A DNA stretch of 64,000 bases, taken from the NCBI GenBank assembly GCA_019116525.1, contig DXBM01000031.1:1-64000 (forward strand). The letters are read 5' to 3'. How positions within the stretch are numbered: position 1 is the stretch's first letter; each line of letters opens with the position of its first letter. This stretch comes from Candidatus Olsenella pullistercoris. GTDB lineage: Bacteria; Actinomycetota; Coriobacteriia; Coriobacteriales; Atopobiaceae. Made by a program: the position numbers and the translations under genes. Shown one piece after another: positions 51,252 through 60,369 of this stretch. The notes under the pieces were generated by a model. That model saw only the letters and a program-made list of their open reading frames with translations, did no database searches and was not told the origin of the DNA.

Positions 51252-54200
51252 GGGCGCAGCCTCCTCTCACAGTTCAGGACCGGGCAGTGCTCGCACGCCC
51301 ACGCGTCCAGCGGGCGCGCCTCGATGTCTCCGGCGAGCAGCCTCTCCATCTTCCGGGCAATTGCCTCCTCGCTCGCGTCGAGCAGGGCCTCCATGCCCGA
51401 GGAGCCCTCGCGGCCGAACGTCTCGTGGCGGGGCACGGCCACGGAGGCCGCGCGCTTGAACGAGGGACCAAAGACCACGTCAACGAGGTTCTCGTCAACG
51501 GCGCCCGAGAGGGCGTGGGCGCCCTTGGTGCAGAGGTAGAGCGCCGCGCGAACCGTGAGGTCCGGGAAGGCACGGCGGGCGACCTGGGCGTAGATGAGCG
51601 ACTGCACGCGGCGCGGCAGCGAGAAGGACCCTGGCTCCATGTCCGTGCCAAAGACGTCGTATTCCTTGGCAAAGCCTCTGTCCTGCTTGTGCTTGTAGTC
51701 GATGACGACGGCCTGGCCATGGGCGTCCACGTCGATGCGGTCGACCGTGCCCGTGAGCAGGACGCCGGCATAGGCGACCTTGGGCGAGCTCCCGCGACCG
51801 AAGCCCCACTCAAAGAAGCGCGGCTCGAAGCCCCGGAGCAGCCCCCGCTCGAACTCGAGCAGGGTGCCCAGGTCGCGCCTGAGCCCGGCAAGCTGGCCGT
51901 GCTCGCGCGCGAGGTGCGGCACGAGCGCCTGCGGCACGGGCCTCCTGCCGCCAACGAGCTGGTACTGGTGGCTGAGGTGGGCGTCGAACTCCTCGTTCAG
52001 GACGCGCCTTGCCTCCTCGAGCGCCTCCTCGTCGCCCTCCTCCAGCGCAGAGCCCGGCAGGCGCGTGGCGGGGCTCTTCTGCGCGCTCTCCAGGAGACGG
52101 GTCACCTCTGCGCGATAGTCGCTCTGCTGCATGGCGTCGGCGCACTCGGAGCGCAGGTCGGCGAGGACGGGCGTGCCCTCGAGTCGCTCCTGGGCGCGCG
52201 CCGTGAGCTCGCGACGGCTCACCTCGAGCACGCGGTGGGCAAAGGTGCCCATCTCCGCGCCCGTAAAGCCGGCATCGACGCCCTGGAGGCGCAGCCGCCT
52301 CAGGCTGAACCACTTGTAGGGACACTCGAGGTAGCTCTCGATCTGCGATGCGGACAGGACCGGCCGTGGGTCCTCGGCCACCATTCCCTCGGGCGGCGGC
52401 GAGACGAGCTCGCGCTCGGACTCGTTGATGCGGCCCGCGGGCGCCGGCGTCTCGCTGCCGGTCAACGCGGCGGCAGCGCCCGCCAGCGACACGTTCTCGG
52501 AGACGCTGGCCTCCGAGCGCGAGAGCACGTTCTTCTCGCCGAGTGACTGGGAGATCTCCGAAGGCTTGGCCTCGGCGCCGAGGCCATAGCAGGCCATGAC
52601 CTCGGAGAGCATGACCGAGGGGTAGCACTCCTTGCCATCGGCGCCGAAGAGCGTCCGCTCGAGGACGAGCACCCGGCGCGGCACCTGGGCGATCTGGCTG
52701 AAGCGCTCGCGCGCGAGCTCCATCGCGCTCGGGGGCTCCTCGACGCCCCAGGCACGCAGGACGTAGGCGCGCGCGTCGTCGGCCTCGGACACGGCGGACT
52801 CGGTGGAGGTCTGGCCGAGCATGACGAGGGCGTCGGCCGAGGCGGGGGCAAGGCGGCTCGCCGCGGCGGCGTCGAGCAGGAGCACCGACGCGCGCGCCTC
52901 CTGCGCGACGCGCTCAGGGCGCAGCACGATGCCGCCGCGCGAGAGCGCGGCCTCCGCGAGCGAGACGAGCTCGGAGAGCGAGACCATGGCCCCCTGCGAG
53001 GGGTCTGCCGTGACGCCCAGCTCCTTGAGCGTGCGGGCGACGTCCAGAACCGCGCCGAGCGCGGCGGGGACGTCCAGGGGGGCCGGGCTGGCACCCTCCC
53101 TCTGAACGAAGGGGGCGAGCAGCTTGGAGGCGGCCGAGCCCAGCCTTCCGCGCAGAAGCTCGCGCGTGGCGGAGGCCACCTCCGGGCAGACCACCTTCGA
53201 AGAGGTCAGCTGGTCGAGAAGGACACGCGGCGTGAGCAGGCGGTTCGCGCGCCACTCCGCGTCAAGGCGGCGCGCGCGGCCCAGGTCCATGTGAGACGCC
53301 TCGGAGAGGAGGAAGTCGGAGAGGTCGCGCGGCGGCCACCACGACATGTCCTCGAGCGTCACGCGCACGGTGCCCTTGCGCGGCGCATCGGGCACCGGCA
53401 CCGTCTCCGGCCACCCCTGGGCGAGCTCCGCGAGGCGGGCCACGCTGCGGGCGTACCCCATGAAGGCGCGCCCGCACTCAAGCTCCGTCATGGAGCAGGA
53501 GAGCTGCGCGCGCGAGGAGATGCCGCGCGCGGCAAAGCGCGGCGAGAGCTCCCGCCAGGCGCGCGCGGCGTCTGGGGCAACCACGACGATGTCAGAGCAG
53601 CCCTCCCCCACGAGCTCGTCCACGGCGCGGCAGACGAGCTCGTTCTCGGCGGAGGGGCCTGCCGGAAGCAGCATGCGCACGGCGCCCGTTGCCCTCACGG
53701 GCTCGGAGACGGGCCCAAAGATCGTGGCGAGAAGCTCCGCGAGCTCGTCCGCTCGCGCGCCGCCCGCCCCAGCGCTGCCGCGCTCGAGGACGCAGATGTC
53801 AAAGCGCTCGCCCAGCCCCTCGACAAGGGCTCGCTCCGCGCGTCGCAGCCAGCCAAATCCCGCAAGGATGACCGGGGGCACGTCCACGCCGGCCCTGGCG
53901 AGCGCGCCGGGGAGCTCTGCCATGACCTCGCAGCCCTCCACGAGCCCCTGCGCGCGAAGCTCCGCGTCGAGCGCCGGGAGCAGCCCCACGAGGGCGCGCT
54001 CCGCCTCGCTCGAGCCATCCGGCGCCGCAGCGCCGTCCGTCAGCCACGGGAGGCCCACGCGAGAGAGGTCGGCGAGCAGAGACGCGGTTCCAACGGTGTC
54101 CGCGACCGGAAAGCCCGGGCTCCAGCAGGCGCGCCGCAGCACGCGGGCTGCCAGCAGGTCGCGCGAGGCGCCGTCCGCGACGCGGCGGCCGTCCCCCCAG

Positions 54201-54418
54201 ACCTCCCAGCGCTCCGACGCCCACGCGAGCGGCGTGCTCACGGTGACGCCGAGCGTAAGGCCGCGGGCGGCGAGCGCGCGCTGCACGTCAAGCGCCTGGG
54301 CAAAGCTCGGCACGAGCACGACCGCCCGCCCGCGCGACGAGAGGGCGCCCCGCACGCGCGAGACCAGCTCGTCCGTGGCAAGCCCCTCGGCTGTTGTGGC
54401 CTGAACGCTCAGCGGCAT
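51248..54418 (-). CDS. addB: AddB-type nuclease/inactivated helicase subunit
   Basis: Partner of AddA. The 1056-residue protein has an N-terminal region with the helicase fold but no Walker A, and a C-terminal PD-(D/E)XK nuclease (TGTVDRIDVD and VVIDYKHKQD). The iron-sulfur cluster ligands are visible: Cys in YLECPYKW, then ACEHC and LNCERR near the C-terminus. It lies first in the addB-addA operon and is coupled to addA. AddB-like nucleases are poorly conserved, which leaves some doubt over details but not over the assignment. Confidence 0.88.
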   Translation of the reverse strand: MPLSVQATTAEGLATDELVSRVRGALSSRGRAVVLVPSFAQALDVQRALAARGLTLGVTVSTPLAWASERWEVWGDGRRVADGASRDLLAARVLRRACWSPGFPVADTVGTASLLADLSRVGLPWLTDGAAAPDGSSEAERALVGLLPALDAELRAQGLVEGCEVMAELPGALARAGVDVPPVILAGFGWLRRAERALVEGLGERFDICVLERGSAGAGGARADELAELLATIFGPVSEPVRATGAVRMLLPAGPSAENELVCRAVDELVGEGCSDIVVVAPDAARAWRELSPRFAARGISSRAQLSCSMTELECGRAFMGYARSVARLAELAQGWPETVPVPDAPRKGTVRVTLEDMSWWPPRDLSDFLLSEASHMDLGRARRLDAEWRANRLLTPRVLLDQLTSSKVVCPEVASATRELLRGRLGSAASKLLAPFVQREGASPAPLDVPAALGAVLDVARTLKELGVTADPSQGAMVSLSELVSLAEAALSRGGIVLRPERVAQEARASVLLLDAAAASRLAPASADALVMLGQTSTESAVSEADDARAYVLRAWGVEEPPSAMELARERFSQIAQVPRRVLVLERTLFGADGKECYPSVMLSEVMACYGLGAEAKPSEISQSLGEKNVLSRSEASVSENVSLAGAAAALTGSETPAPAGRINESERELVSPPPEGMVAEDPRPVLSASQIESYLECPYKWFSLRRLRLQGVDAGFTGAEMGTFAHRVLEVSRRELTARAQERLEGTPVLADLRSECADAMQQSDYRAEVTRLLESAQKSPATRLPGSALEEGDEEALEEARRVLNEEFDAHLSHQYQLVGGRRPVPQALVPHLAREHGQLAGLRRDLGTLLEFERGLLRGFEPRFFEWGFGRGSSPKVAYAGVLLTGTVDRIDVDAHGQAVVIDYKHKQDRGFAKEYDVFGTDMEPGSFSLPRRVQSLIYAQVARRAFPDLTVRAALYLCTKGAHALSGAVDENLVDVVFGPSFKRAASVAVPRHETFGREGSSGMEALLDASEEAIARKMERLLAGDIEARPLDAWACEHCPVLNCERRLRP

Positions 54419-54484
54419 GGCGTCTCCCTCCCGGCGCTCGTCCTTCTCGGCAGCGTTCCCGCGCCCTTGCTCTTCTCGACAGAA

Positions 54485-54490
54485 ATCCTA
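54485..54490 (-). promoter_or_regulatory. -10 box of addB-addA
   Basis: TAGGAT on the minus strand about 65 bases upstream of the addB ATG. No -35 match. Confidence 0.35.
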
Positions 54491-54529
54491 CCGCAGGGAC
54501 CGGACACAAATGGGAGTCGGGACGCGGCC

Positions 54530-54690
54530 GCCACGAATCCGGACGCGTCTCGAAACCACGAATCCCGCCCACTGCGCGGTGCGAAGGGCGCATTGGGCTG
54601 GTTTTTTGTCCCTTTGGACACGAGGCGCGCCGAATGCGCGCAAACCGGGCGCCGCGAGCGCGCACTCGACGCGCTTCGTGGGGGCGCAAG
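54530..54690. repeat. Intergenic repeat, family shared with 41988
   Basis: GTCC-N4-GGACA (54609-54620) followed by GCCGAATGCGCGC and GCGCGCACTCGACGCGCTTC repeats the order found at 42035-42094 and 42013-42032. A further fragment (GCGTCGAGTGCGCGCCCGGG) is at about 18350-18369. It fills the gap between yerC and addB. Confidence 0.65.
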
Positions 54691-54703
54691 CGGCCCCACG
54701 CCC

Positions 54704-55000
54704 CTAGCGCAGCCCCAGGCGCCCGAGCACCGTGCGATAGCCGCCGGCGGGTCCGTTCAGGCACTTAGAGACGCGGCTCACCGTGGTCGAGGAGGCTCCG
54801 GTCGCGTGGATGACGTCCATGTAGGACGCCCCCTGCGAGAGCATCAGCGCCACGTCAAGGCGCTGCGAGAGGTCCTCGAGCTCGCGAGGGGTGCAGAGGT
54901 CGGCGAGAAGGGCGCGGGCGTCCTCGGGCGTTGCCGCAGCGGCGATGGCGCGCTCCAGCAGGTCGCTCGCCCGATCGGTCGCGCGCTCGCGTGCTCCCAT
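54704..55000 (-). CDS. YerC/YecD family TrpR-related regulator
   Basis: A 98-residue TrpR-fold DNA-binding protein of the YerC/YecD family. The helix-turn-helix is TPRELEDLSQRLDVALML followed by SYMDVIHATGASSTTVSRVS. The target genes are not known. ATG 55000 follows GGAGGGAGG; an in-frame ATG at 55030 precedes the ribosome-binding site and is rejected. It is divergent from the HAD gene. Confidence 0.88.
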   Translation of the reverse strand: MGARERATDRASDLLERAIAAAATPEDARALLADLCTPRELEDLSQRLDVALMLSQGASYMDVIHATGASSTTVSRVSKCLNGPAGGYRTVLGRLGLR

Positions 55001-55032
55001 GTGCCCTCCCTCCGCGGTGATCCTCCGCAACC

Positions 55033-55090
55033 ACTTTAGCGTACTAGAGCGTCGTCCGCCTGGGTCGCGCGCGACAACTCACGCTAGAAT
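55033..55090. promoter_or_regulatory. Divergent promoters of yerC and the HAD gene
   Basis: TAAAGT on the minus strand (55033-55038) for yerC and TAGAAT on the plus strand (55085-55090) for the HAD hydrolase. Only the -10 boxes can be recognised. Confidence 0.4.
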
Positions 55091-55120
55091 TGTCCCGCAC
55101 ACCAAGACGAAGGGGGAAGC

Positions 55121-55954
55121 ATGCTCGGATACGAGATGGACACCAACCTCGCCGACATCCGGCTCGTGGCAAGCGACATGGACTTCACGCTGCTCGCCGA
55201 CGACAAGTCCATGCCCGAGGGGATGGACGAGCGCATCGCTGAGCTCGAGCGTGTCGGCGTCACGTTCGCCGCCGCGAGCGGGCGTCCCCTCTACACGCTG
55301 CGCGACCTCTTCCCCGTCTCGCACGAGCGCATGGCGCTCGTCTCCGACAACGGCGCGGCGGTCGTGTGCCGCGGCGAGGTCGTGTTCAAGAGCCTGATCG
55401 ACCCGGCCGACCTCGAGGCCCTGCTCGCCTTCACGCGCGAGCGCACGGACGGCGTGCCGATCGTCTGCGGGCTCGACGCCGGCTACGTGCCCGAGTACGC
55501 CCGCTGCTACGACGAGGTCTTCCGCGAGTTCTACCACGAGATCGTCTACGTCGAGTCGCTCGAGGGCCTCGGGCGCGAGGCAAACAAGTACACGGTCTAC
55601 TTCCCCGAGGGCAACGCCGTGGCAATGCGCGACGAGGTGTTCATCCCCGCCTTCGGCGAGCGCCTCTCGGTCACCTGCGGCGGCTCGGTCTGGATCGACA
55701 TCATGAACAAGGGCGTCGACAAGGGCACGGGCCTCGCGCGGCTCTGCGCGCACCTCGGCATCGCGCAGGCTGACGCCGCCGCCTTCGGCGACACGGACAA
55801 CGACGTCGAGATGCTCGAGTGGGCCGGCCACAGCTACCTTATGGCCAACGCCGAGCAGCGCATGGAGCCTCACGCCCGCTTCCGCGCGCCCTCCTGCAAC
55901 GACCGCGGCGTGGCCGTGGTGATCGACCGCATCCTCGAGGCGAAGCGGGCCTAG
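55121..55954 (+). CDS. Cof-type HAD-IIB hydrolase
   Basis: A 277-residue HAD-superfamily phosphatase with C2B cap, of the Cof/YkrA type, acting on small phosphorylated metabolites that cannot be specified. Motif I is SDMDFTLL (both Asp present), motif II AASGRPL, the Lys is in NKGVDKGTGL and motif IV is AFGDTDNDVEML. ATG 55121 follows AAGGGGGAAG. It converges with the Mbeg1-like gene and the two stop codons share the bases CTAG. Confidence 0.9.
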   Translation: MLGYEMDTNLADIRLVASDMDFTLLADDKSMPEGMDERIAELERVGVTFAAASGRPLYTLRDLFPVSHERMALVSDNGAAVVCRGEVVFKSLIDPADLEALLAFTRERTDGVPIVCGLDAGYVPEYARCYDEVFREFYHEIVYVESLEGLGREANKYTVYFPEGNAVAMRDEVFIPAFGERLSVTCGGSVWIDIMNKGVDKGTGLARLCAHLGIAQADAAAFGDTDNDVEMLEWAGHSYLMANAEQRMEPHARFRAPSCNDRGVAVVIDRILEAKRA

Positions 55955-57078
55955 CCCCGCGCGCCGAGCCTCCGGGCCACAGCGTCGCGCGCGGCCAGGG
56001 CCGTGCCGCTCGCGAGCTCGCCCACGAGCCGCCACATCATGTCGTAGGTGCGCCGGTCGATTCCGCCGAGCGCGGAGAGCACCTTCTGCGCCGCGGCTGG
56101 GCTAGAGAGCACGTCCTCGAAGCGCTCGGCGCCGCCCGCCGCGAGCGCGTCGAAGAGCTCGTCGGTGAGCAGGCGCCGGTCCTCGGGCGCGAGCCGTGCG
56201 AGCCACGTCGAGAACGCCCCGGACGCCACGAGGCACTCGGGGTCGGGGCCGTCAGCCTCGAGGAAGCCCGCCGGCCCCACCTGCCAGGTGAGCGGGTCGT
56301 GCTGCAGGGTCCTTGTCGCTGAGCTCCTCACCACCTGGAACGGCGCGTTGTCGGAGAAGAGGCGGCCCACGACGCTGTAGGCGGGAAGGATGCGGCGATA
56401 GCGCTCGCCCACCACGTCGTAGCAGCTCACGGGCATGACGGAGCGATCCATCCCCGGCCCGTCGTTGCTCCAGGCGCACGCGATCGCGCCCGCGAGCGCC
56501 ACGGGGCACGAGGCCACGGCGTAGGCAGCGAGGTTGCCTCCCTTGGAGTGCCCGCCCACGAGGACACGCCGCCCCTCCCCCGTCGCGCGCTCGAGCTCGC
56601 GCGCGAGGTAGGCCGCCGCCGCGCGCTGCGCCTCGGTCACGGCAAAGCTCAGGTGGAAGTTCTCGCGCCAGCCCACGAGCGTGGTGTCGGTACCGCGAAA
56701 CGCCACGTAGGTCAGGCCCGGGGCAAGGTCGAAGGTCATGGCCGAGAACTGCATGACGAGCTCGTCGCTGCGCACGTCAACGTAGTCGCGAACGCGGACG
56801 TCCCCAAAACGTGCCGAGCCCCCGAGCGCGACCACGAAGCGCTCGTCGATGGTCGCGAGCGAGCGCACGCGGGTCGAGACGTCCCCGCCGGAGCGTGCGA
56901 GAAGCTCGGCGCAGGCGTCCGTCAGGCACACGCCGCCCTGCTCGCCGGGCGCGGGGGCGATGCCGGTGAGGTCAAGGTAGGACGCCGTGGCCAGCACAAG
57001 GTTGTCCACGTCGTTGAAGGGGCGCTCCGCGAGCGTGATGTCCCCGCGCAGCTCCAGGTAGTCCCGAACGTCGGCCAT
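55951..57078 (-). CDS. Mbeg1-like (DUF2974) alpha/beta-hydrolase
   Basis: A 375-residue lipase-like protein of the DUF2974/Mbeg1 group. The nucleophile Ser lies in VGGHSKGGNLAAYA, YVAFRGTDTTLVGWRENF is the typical preceding block, and candidate Asp/His are in AWSNDGPGMD and the LQHDPLTW region. No signal peptide. Substrate unknown. Only a weak ribosome-binding site (GGTGGG) precedes ATG 57078. Confidence 0.83.
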   Translation of the reverse strand: MADVRDYLELRGDITLAERPFNDVDNLVLATASYLDLTGIAPAPGEQGGVCLTDACAELLARSGGDVSTRVRSLATIDERFVVALGGSARFGDVRVRDYVDVRSDELVMQFSAMTFDLAPGLTYVAFRGTDTTLVGWRENFHLSFAVTEAQRAAAAYLARELERATGEGRRVLVGGHSKGGNLAAYAVASCPVALAGAIACAWSNDGPGMDRSVMPVSCYDVVGERYRRILPAYSVVGRLFSDNAPFQVVRSSATRTLQHDPLTWQVGPAGFLEADGPDPECLVASGAFSTWLARLAPEDRRLLTDELFDALAAGGAERFEDVLSSPAAAQKVLSALGGIDRRTYDMMWRLVGELASGTALAARDAVARRLGARG

Positions 57079-57223
57079 GCCCACCGTCCTTCTCGCCAGC
57101 GCCGAACCATGCGGCGACCCCGCCGCATGCCGTCCCTTGCATGTTGCATGGCACCATTTTGCCGGTTTTGCACCGAGAAGGGCCTCTCGTCGACGCAGTC
57201 GCCCCACAGGCGCCTTTCCCGGC

Positions 57224-57356
57224 GATTGTGTGCAACACGTTTGATGAGTCACATCAAAGTTGTTGCTCACAATCAGCAAACGAGGCGGTATCGTTCGTAA
57301 CAACACCTCTATACGAACGTTTTTCTCCCCCATCATCAAAGATGTTGCTCACAACC
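57224..57356. repeat. 133-bp palindromic element, left copy
   Basis: A hairpin at 57224-57274 (arms GATTGTGTGCAACACGTTTG and CAAAGTTGTTGCTCACAATC), then about 56 bases ending ATACGAACGTTTTTCTC, then a single arm at 57331-57356 (TCATCAAAGATGTTGCTCAC). The same element is found inverted at 62940-63082. No coding capacity. The gap 57079-57535 also holds the terminator of the alcohol dehydrogenase gene. Confidence 0.85.
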
Positions 57357-57437
57357 AAGGAAGCCGCAAGGCAACGGCAGCCGAGAAGCGCGCGCACGGC
57401 CGCGGCCGGGCGACCAGGCGGCCAGGAGCCCCGACAC

Positions 57438-57514
57438 GAAAGGGCCTCGCCCCCTCGCGGAGCAAGCCGCCCAGCGCCGTGCGCGAAGCAGCTTGCGCGC
57501 GAGGGGACGAGGCC
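57438..57514 (-). terminator. Terminator of the alcohol dehydrogenase gene
   Basis: GGGCCTCGCCCCCTCGCG (57442-57459) pairs with CGCGAGGGGACGAGGCCC (57497-57514), with an inner GCAAGC/GCTTGC stem. On the minus strand TTTC follows. The stem is long and the U-tract short, so termination may be partial. Confidence 0.6.
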
Positions 57515-57535
57515 CCCTGCGGTGTCAGAAGGATG

Positions 57536-58699
57536 CTACGCCATCACCTTGCGGAAGAGCTCCACCACGGCGGCGTGGTCGGCGTCGCGCGGGTTGCCCG
57601 GGAAGCAGGCGTCGGCGAGCGCGTCGTCAGCGAGCTGGTCGAGGTCCTCCTCGACGAGCCCGTCGCAGGTCGGCTTGATGTCGACGTCGGCAGAGAGCTG
57701 GCGCACCGCGGCGATAGCAGCGTCAGCGGCCTCGTCCGTGCTCATGCCCGAGGTGTCAACGCCCATGGCACGTGCCACGTCGGCAAGGCGCTCCGCGACG
57801 ACGGGCTTGTTGTATTCCATGGCAACGGGAAGCAGCATCGCGCAGGCAACGCCGTGCGGGGTGTCGTAGTGCGCGGAGAGCGTGTGCGCCATGGCGTGGT
57901 CGATTCCGAGGCCCACGTTGGAGAAGCCCATGCCAGCGATGTACTGGCCGAGCGCCATGCCCTCGCGGCCGGAGCCAGGCTCGCCGCTCTTGGCCTCGGC
58001 GACGGCGTCGCGCAGGCTGCGCGCGATGACCTCGATGGCCTTGAGGTGGAACATGTCGGAGAGCTCCCAGGCGCCCTTGGTGGTGTAGCCCTCGATCGCG
58101 TGGGTAAGCGCGTCCATGCCGGTGGCGGCGGTGAGGCCGGCGGGCATGGAGGCCATCATGTCAGGGTCGACGACGGCAACGTCGGGGATGTCGTTGACGT
58201 CAACGCAGACGAACTTGCGGACCTTCTCGGGGTCGGTGATCACGTAGTTGATCGTGACCTCGGCCGCGGTGCCGGCGGTGGTGGGCACGGCGACGGTGAA
58301 GACGGCGTGCCTCTTGGTGGGGGCGACGCCCTCGAGGGAGACGACGTCGGCGAACTCGGGGTTCTCGACGATGATGCCGATGGCCTTGGCGGTGTCCATC
58401 GAGGAGCCGCCGCCGATGGTGACGATGCAGTCGGCGCCGGAGGCCTGGTAGGCGGCCACGCCGTCCTGAACGTTCTTGATGGTGGGGTTGGGCTTGATCT
58501 CGGAGTAGAGCTCCCAGGGGATGCCGGCCTCGTCGAGAAGGTCGGTCACCTTGGCGGTGACGCCGAACTTCACGAGGTCGGGGTCGGAGCAGACGAACGC
58601 CTTCTTGTGGCCGCGACGCTCGAGCTCGCCGGGAATCTCCTTGATCGCCCCCGAGCCGTGGTAGGAGATGTTGTTCAGGACGAAGCGATTGGCTGCCAT
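57536..58699 (-). CDS. Iron-containing alcohol dehydrogenase (FucO-like)
   Basis: A 387-residue group III alcohol dehydrogenase, likely reducing lactaldehyde or another short aldehyde with NADH during fermentation. NAD binding: TIGGGSSMDTAKAIG. Iron ligands: Asp and His in ATGMDALTHAIEGY, His in GIDHAMAHTLSAHY and HGVACAMLLP. It is followed by a terminator, and a 115-bp hairpin separates it from dapH. The exact substrate is open between lactaldehyde, propanediol and butanol types. Confidence 0.92.
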   Translation of the reverse strand: MAANRFVLNNISYHGSGAIKEIPGELERRGHKKAFVCSDPDLVKFGVTAKVTDLLDEAGIPWELYSEIKPNPTIKNVQDGVAAYQASGADCIVTIGGGSSMDTAKAIGIIVENPEFADVVSLEGVAPTKRHAVFTVAVPTTAGTAAEVTINYVITDPEKVRKFVCVDVNDIPDVAVVDPDMMASMPAGLTAATGMDALTHAIEGYTTKGAWELSDMFHLKAIEVIARSLRDAVAEAKSGEPGSGREGMALGQYIAGMGFSNVGLGIDHAMAHTLSAHYDTPHGVACAMLLPVAMEYNKPVVAERLADVARAMGVDTSGMSTDEAADAAIAAVRQLSADVDIKPTCDGLVEEDLDQLADDALADACFPGNPRDADHAAVVELFRKVMA

Positions 58700-58811
58700 G
58701 CTGGTTCCCTTCTGGGTCTTATGCGTGCCGGATGCCCGGCGGTCCGCTGGGTAGTATTCCCCGCGCCGAGACCCGCCCCGCCAACTTCTCCGCGAGCGGC
58801 GCGCGGCATCG

Positions 58812-58926
58812 GTGACGAACCTGACGGAGGGGACGGGGGGATCTGTCAGGTCTCCGGGACTTCCGTCAAGGGTTGACAGAGGGGACGGAGACCTGACAGA
58901 TCCCCCCGTCCCCTCTGTCAGGTCAC
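58812..58926. repeat. 115-bp cruciform-like hairpin between adh and dapH
   Basis: The left arm (from CCTGACGGAGGGGACGG to TCTGTCAGGTCTCCG, 58820-58856) pairs with the right arm (58889-58925) with about one mismatch in 37. Each arm is itself palindromic (CCTGAC with GTCAGG). The loop contains CTTCCGTCAAGGGTTGACAG, which recalls the CGTCA/TGACG repeats at 463-742. It overlaps the dapH stop codon. It may terminate the dap operon, and looks REPIN-like. Confidence 0.85.
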
Positions 58927-59624
58927 AGCGCGCGAAGGGCGTCCACGAGTGCGGTCTTGTCCGCGGTGCGCTCGTCCTTCATCTTGATGACGCGCGCAGG
59001 GCAGCCCGCGACGACAGCGCCGGCAGGAACGTCCTCCACGACGACGGCGCCGGCCGCCACCACGGCTCCCTCGCCCACGCGGCAGCCCTCGATCACCACG
59101 GCGTTCGCGCCGATCATGACGTCGTCCTCAACGACGACGGGAGTGGCGCTCGCCGGCTCCACCACGCCCGCGAGCACGGCGCCGGCGCCCACGTGGCAGC
59201 GTGCGCCCACGATCGCGCGACCGCCGAGGACGGCTCCCATGTCGATCATCGTGCCCGCCCCCACGACGGCGCCGATGTTGATGACGGCACCCATCATGAC
59301 CACGGCGTTGTCGCCTATCTCAACCTGGTCGCGAATGATCGCGCCCGGCTCGATGCGCGCGTTCACGCCCCTGAGGTCGAGCAGCGGCACGGCAGAGTTT
59401 CGACGGTCGCACTCGACGTCGGCGTACTCGATCGAGTCTGCGTGGGCGCGCAGCACCGGCTCGACGTCGGCCCACTCCCCGATGACGACCTTCCCCTCTC
59501 GGCCCCCGTAGACATGGGCCGTCCCCCAGTCCACGCGCATGCCGCACCGCTCGCGAACGTAAAGCTTGACCGGCGTCCTCTTCGGCGCGCTCGCTATGAA
59601 GTCGATGATCTCCTGAGCGTCCAC
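58923..59624 (-). CDS. dapH: Tetrahydrodipicolinate N-acetyltransferase
   Basis: Acetylates tetrahydrodipicolinate in the acetyl branch of the diaminopimelate pathway. The 233-residue protein has a helical N-terminus and a left-handed beta-helix of hexapeptide repeats from about residue 90 ([24 protein letters not shown] onward in part), ending with the short tail [12 protein letters not shown]. Last gene of lysA-dapA-dapB-dapH. It indicates that DAP is made by the acetyl route. Confidence 0.93.
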   Translation of the reverse strand: MDAQEIIDFIASAPKRTPVKLYVRERCGMRVDWGTAHVYGGREGKVVIGEWADVEPVLRAHADSIEYADVECDRRNSAVPLLDLRGVNARIEPGAIIRDQVEIGDNAVVMMGAVINIGAVVGAGTMIDMGAVLGGRAIVGARCHVGAGAVLAGVVEPASATPVVVEDDVMIGANAVVIEGCRVGEGAVVAAGAVVVEDVPAGAVVAGCPARVIKMKDERTADKTALVDALRAL

Positions 59625-59649
59625 AGCTTGTTCCCTCCTGTCGCGGGGT

Positions 59650-60369
59650 CTACCCGAACATCAGCGTATCAAAGTCATAGAGGCCCGCCGGGCGCTCGAG
59701 CAGGCGCCGCGCCGCCGTCACGGCGCCAACGACGAAGATCTGGCGGCTCGCGGCGCGATGCGTGAGGCAGAGCTCCTCGTCGGTGCCAAAGAAGTGCACC
59801 TCGTGCGTTCCCGCCACGGTGCCGCCGCGAACGGCGTGCACGCCGATCTCGCCGGGAACGCGAGCCCCCACGAGACCCTCGCGACTGCTCGCAACGGGCC
59901 GCTCCCCCGTCGGGTCAACGGCGGCGAGGAGCGCCTTTGCCGTGCCGCTCGGGGCGTCGACCTTCTGGTTGTGGTGGGTCTCCACTATCTCGACGTCCCA
60001 GTCCGCGAGCGCCTCGGCAACCATCGCCGTGGCGCGACGCAGGACCGCCACCCCGAGGGAGTAGTTTGACGCCCAGACCACGCGGTTCGTCTCGCCCAGC
60101 GCGCGAAGGTCGTCCAGCTGCCCCGCGGAGAGGCCGGTCGTGCCGCAGACCAGCGCCGCTCCCGTGCGCCGGGCGTAGGCGAGCGTGTGCGACAGGGAGG
60201 CGGGCGCCGAGAAGTCAACGGCAACGTCCGCCGCGGGCGCGACGTCGTCCAGCTCGGAGACGTTGTCAACGTCATAGGAGCCCAGCACCTCAAAGCCCCT
60301 GGCGAGAAGCTCCTCGCGCACGAGGCGCCCCATGCGGCCGCTGCCGCCGACGACGATCGCGCTAGCCAA
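59650..60369 (-). CDS. dapB: 4-hydroxy-tetrahydrodipicolinate reductase
   Basis: NAD(P)H-dependent reductase of the DAP/lysine pathway. The 239-residue chain has the Rossmann motif [27 protein letters not shown], the catalytic [15 protein letters not shown] and [11 protein letters not shown]. The start overlaps the dapA stop by 8 bases. Confidence 0.96.
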   Translation of the reverse strand: MASAIVVGGSGRMGRLVREELLARGFEVLGSYDVDNVSELDDVAPAADVAVDFSAPASLSHTLAYARRTGAALVCGTTGLSAGQLDDLRALGETNRVVWASNYSLGVAVLRRATAMVAEALADWDVEIVETHHNQKVDAPSGTAKALLAAVDPTGERPVASSREGLVGARVPGEIGVHAVRGGTVAGTHEVHFFGTDEELCLTHRAASRQIFVVGAVTAARRLLERPAGLYDFDTLMFG

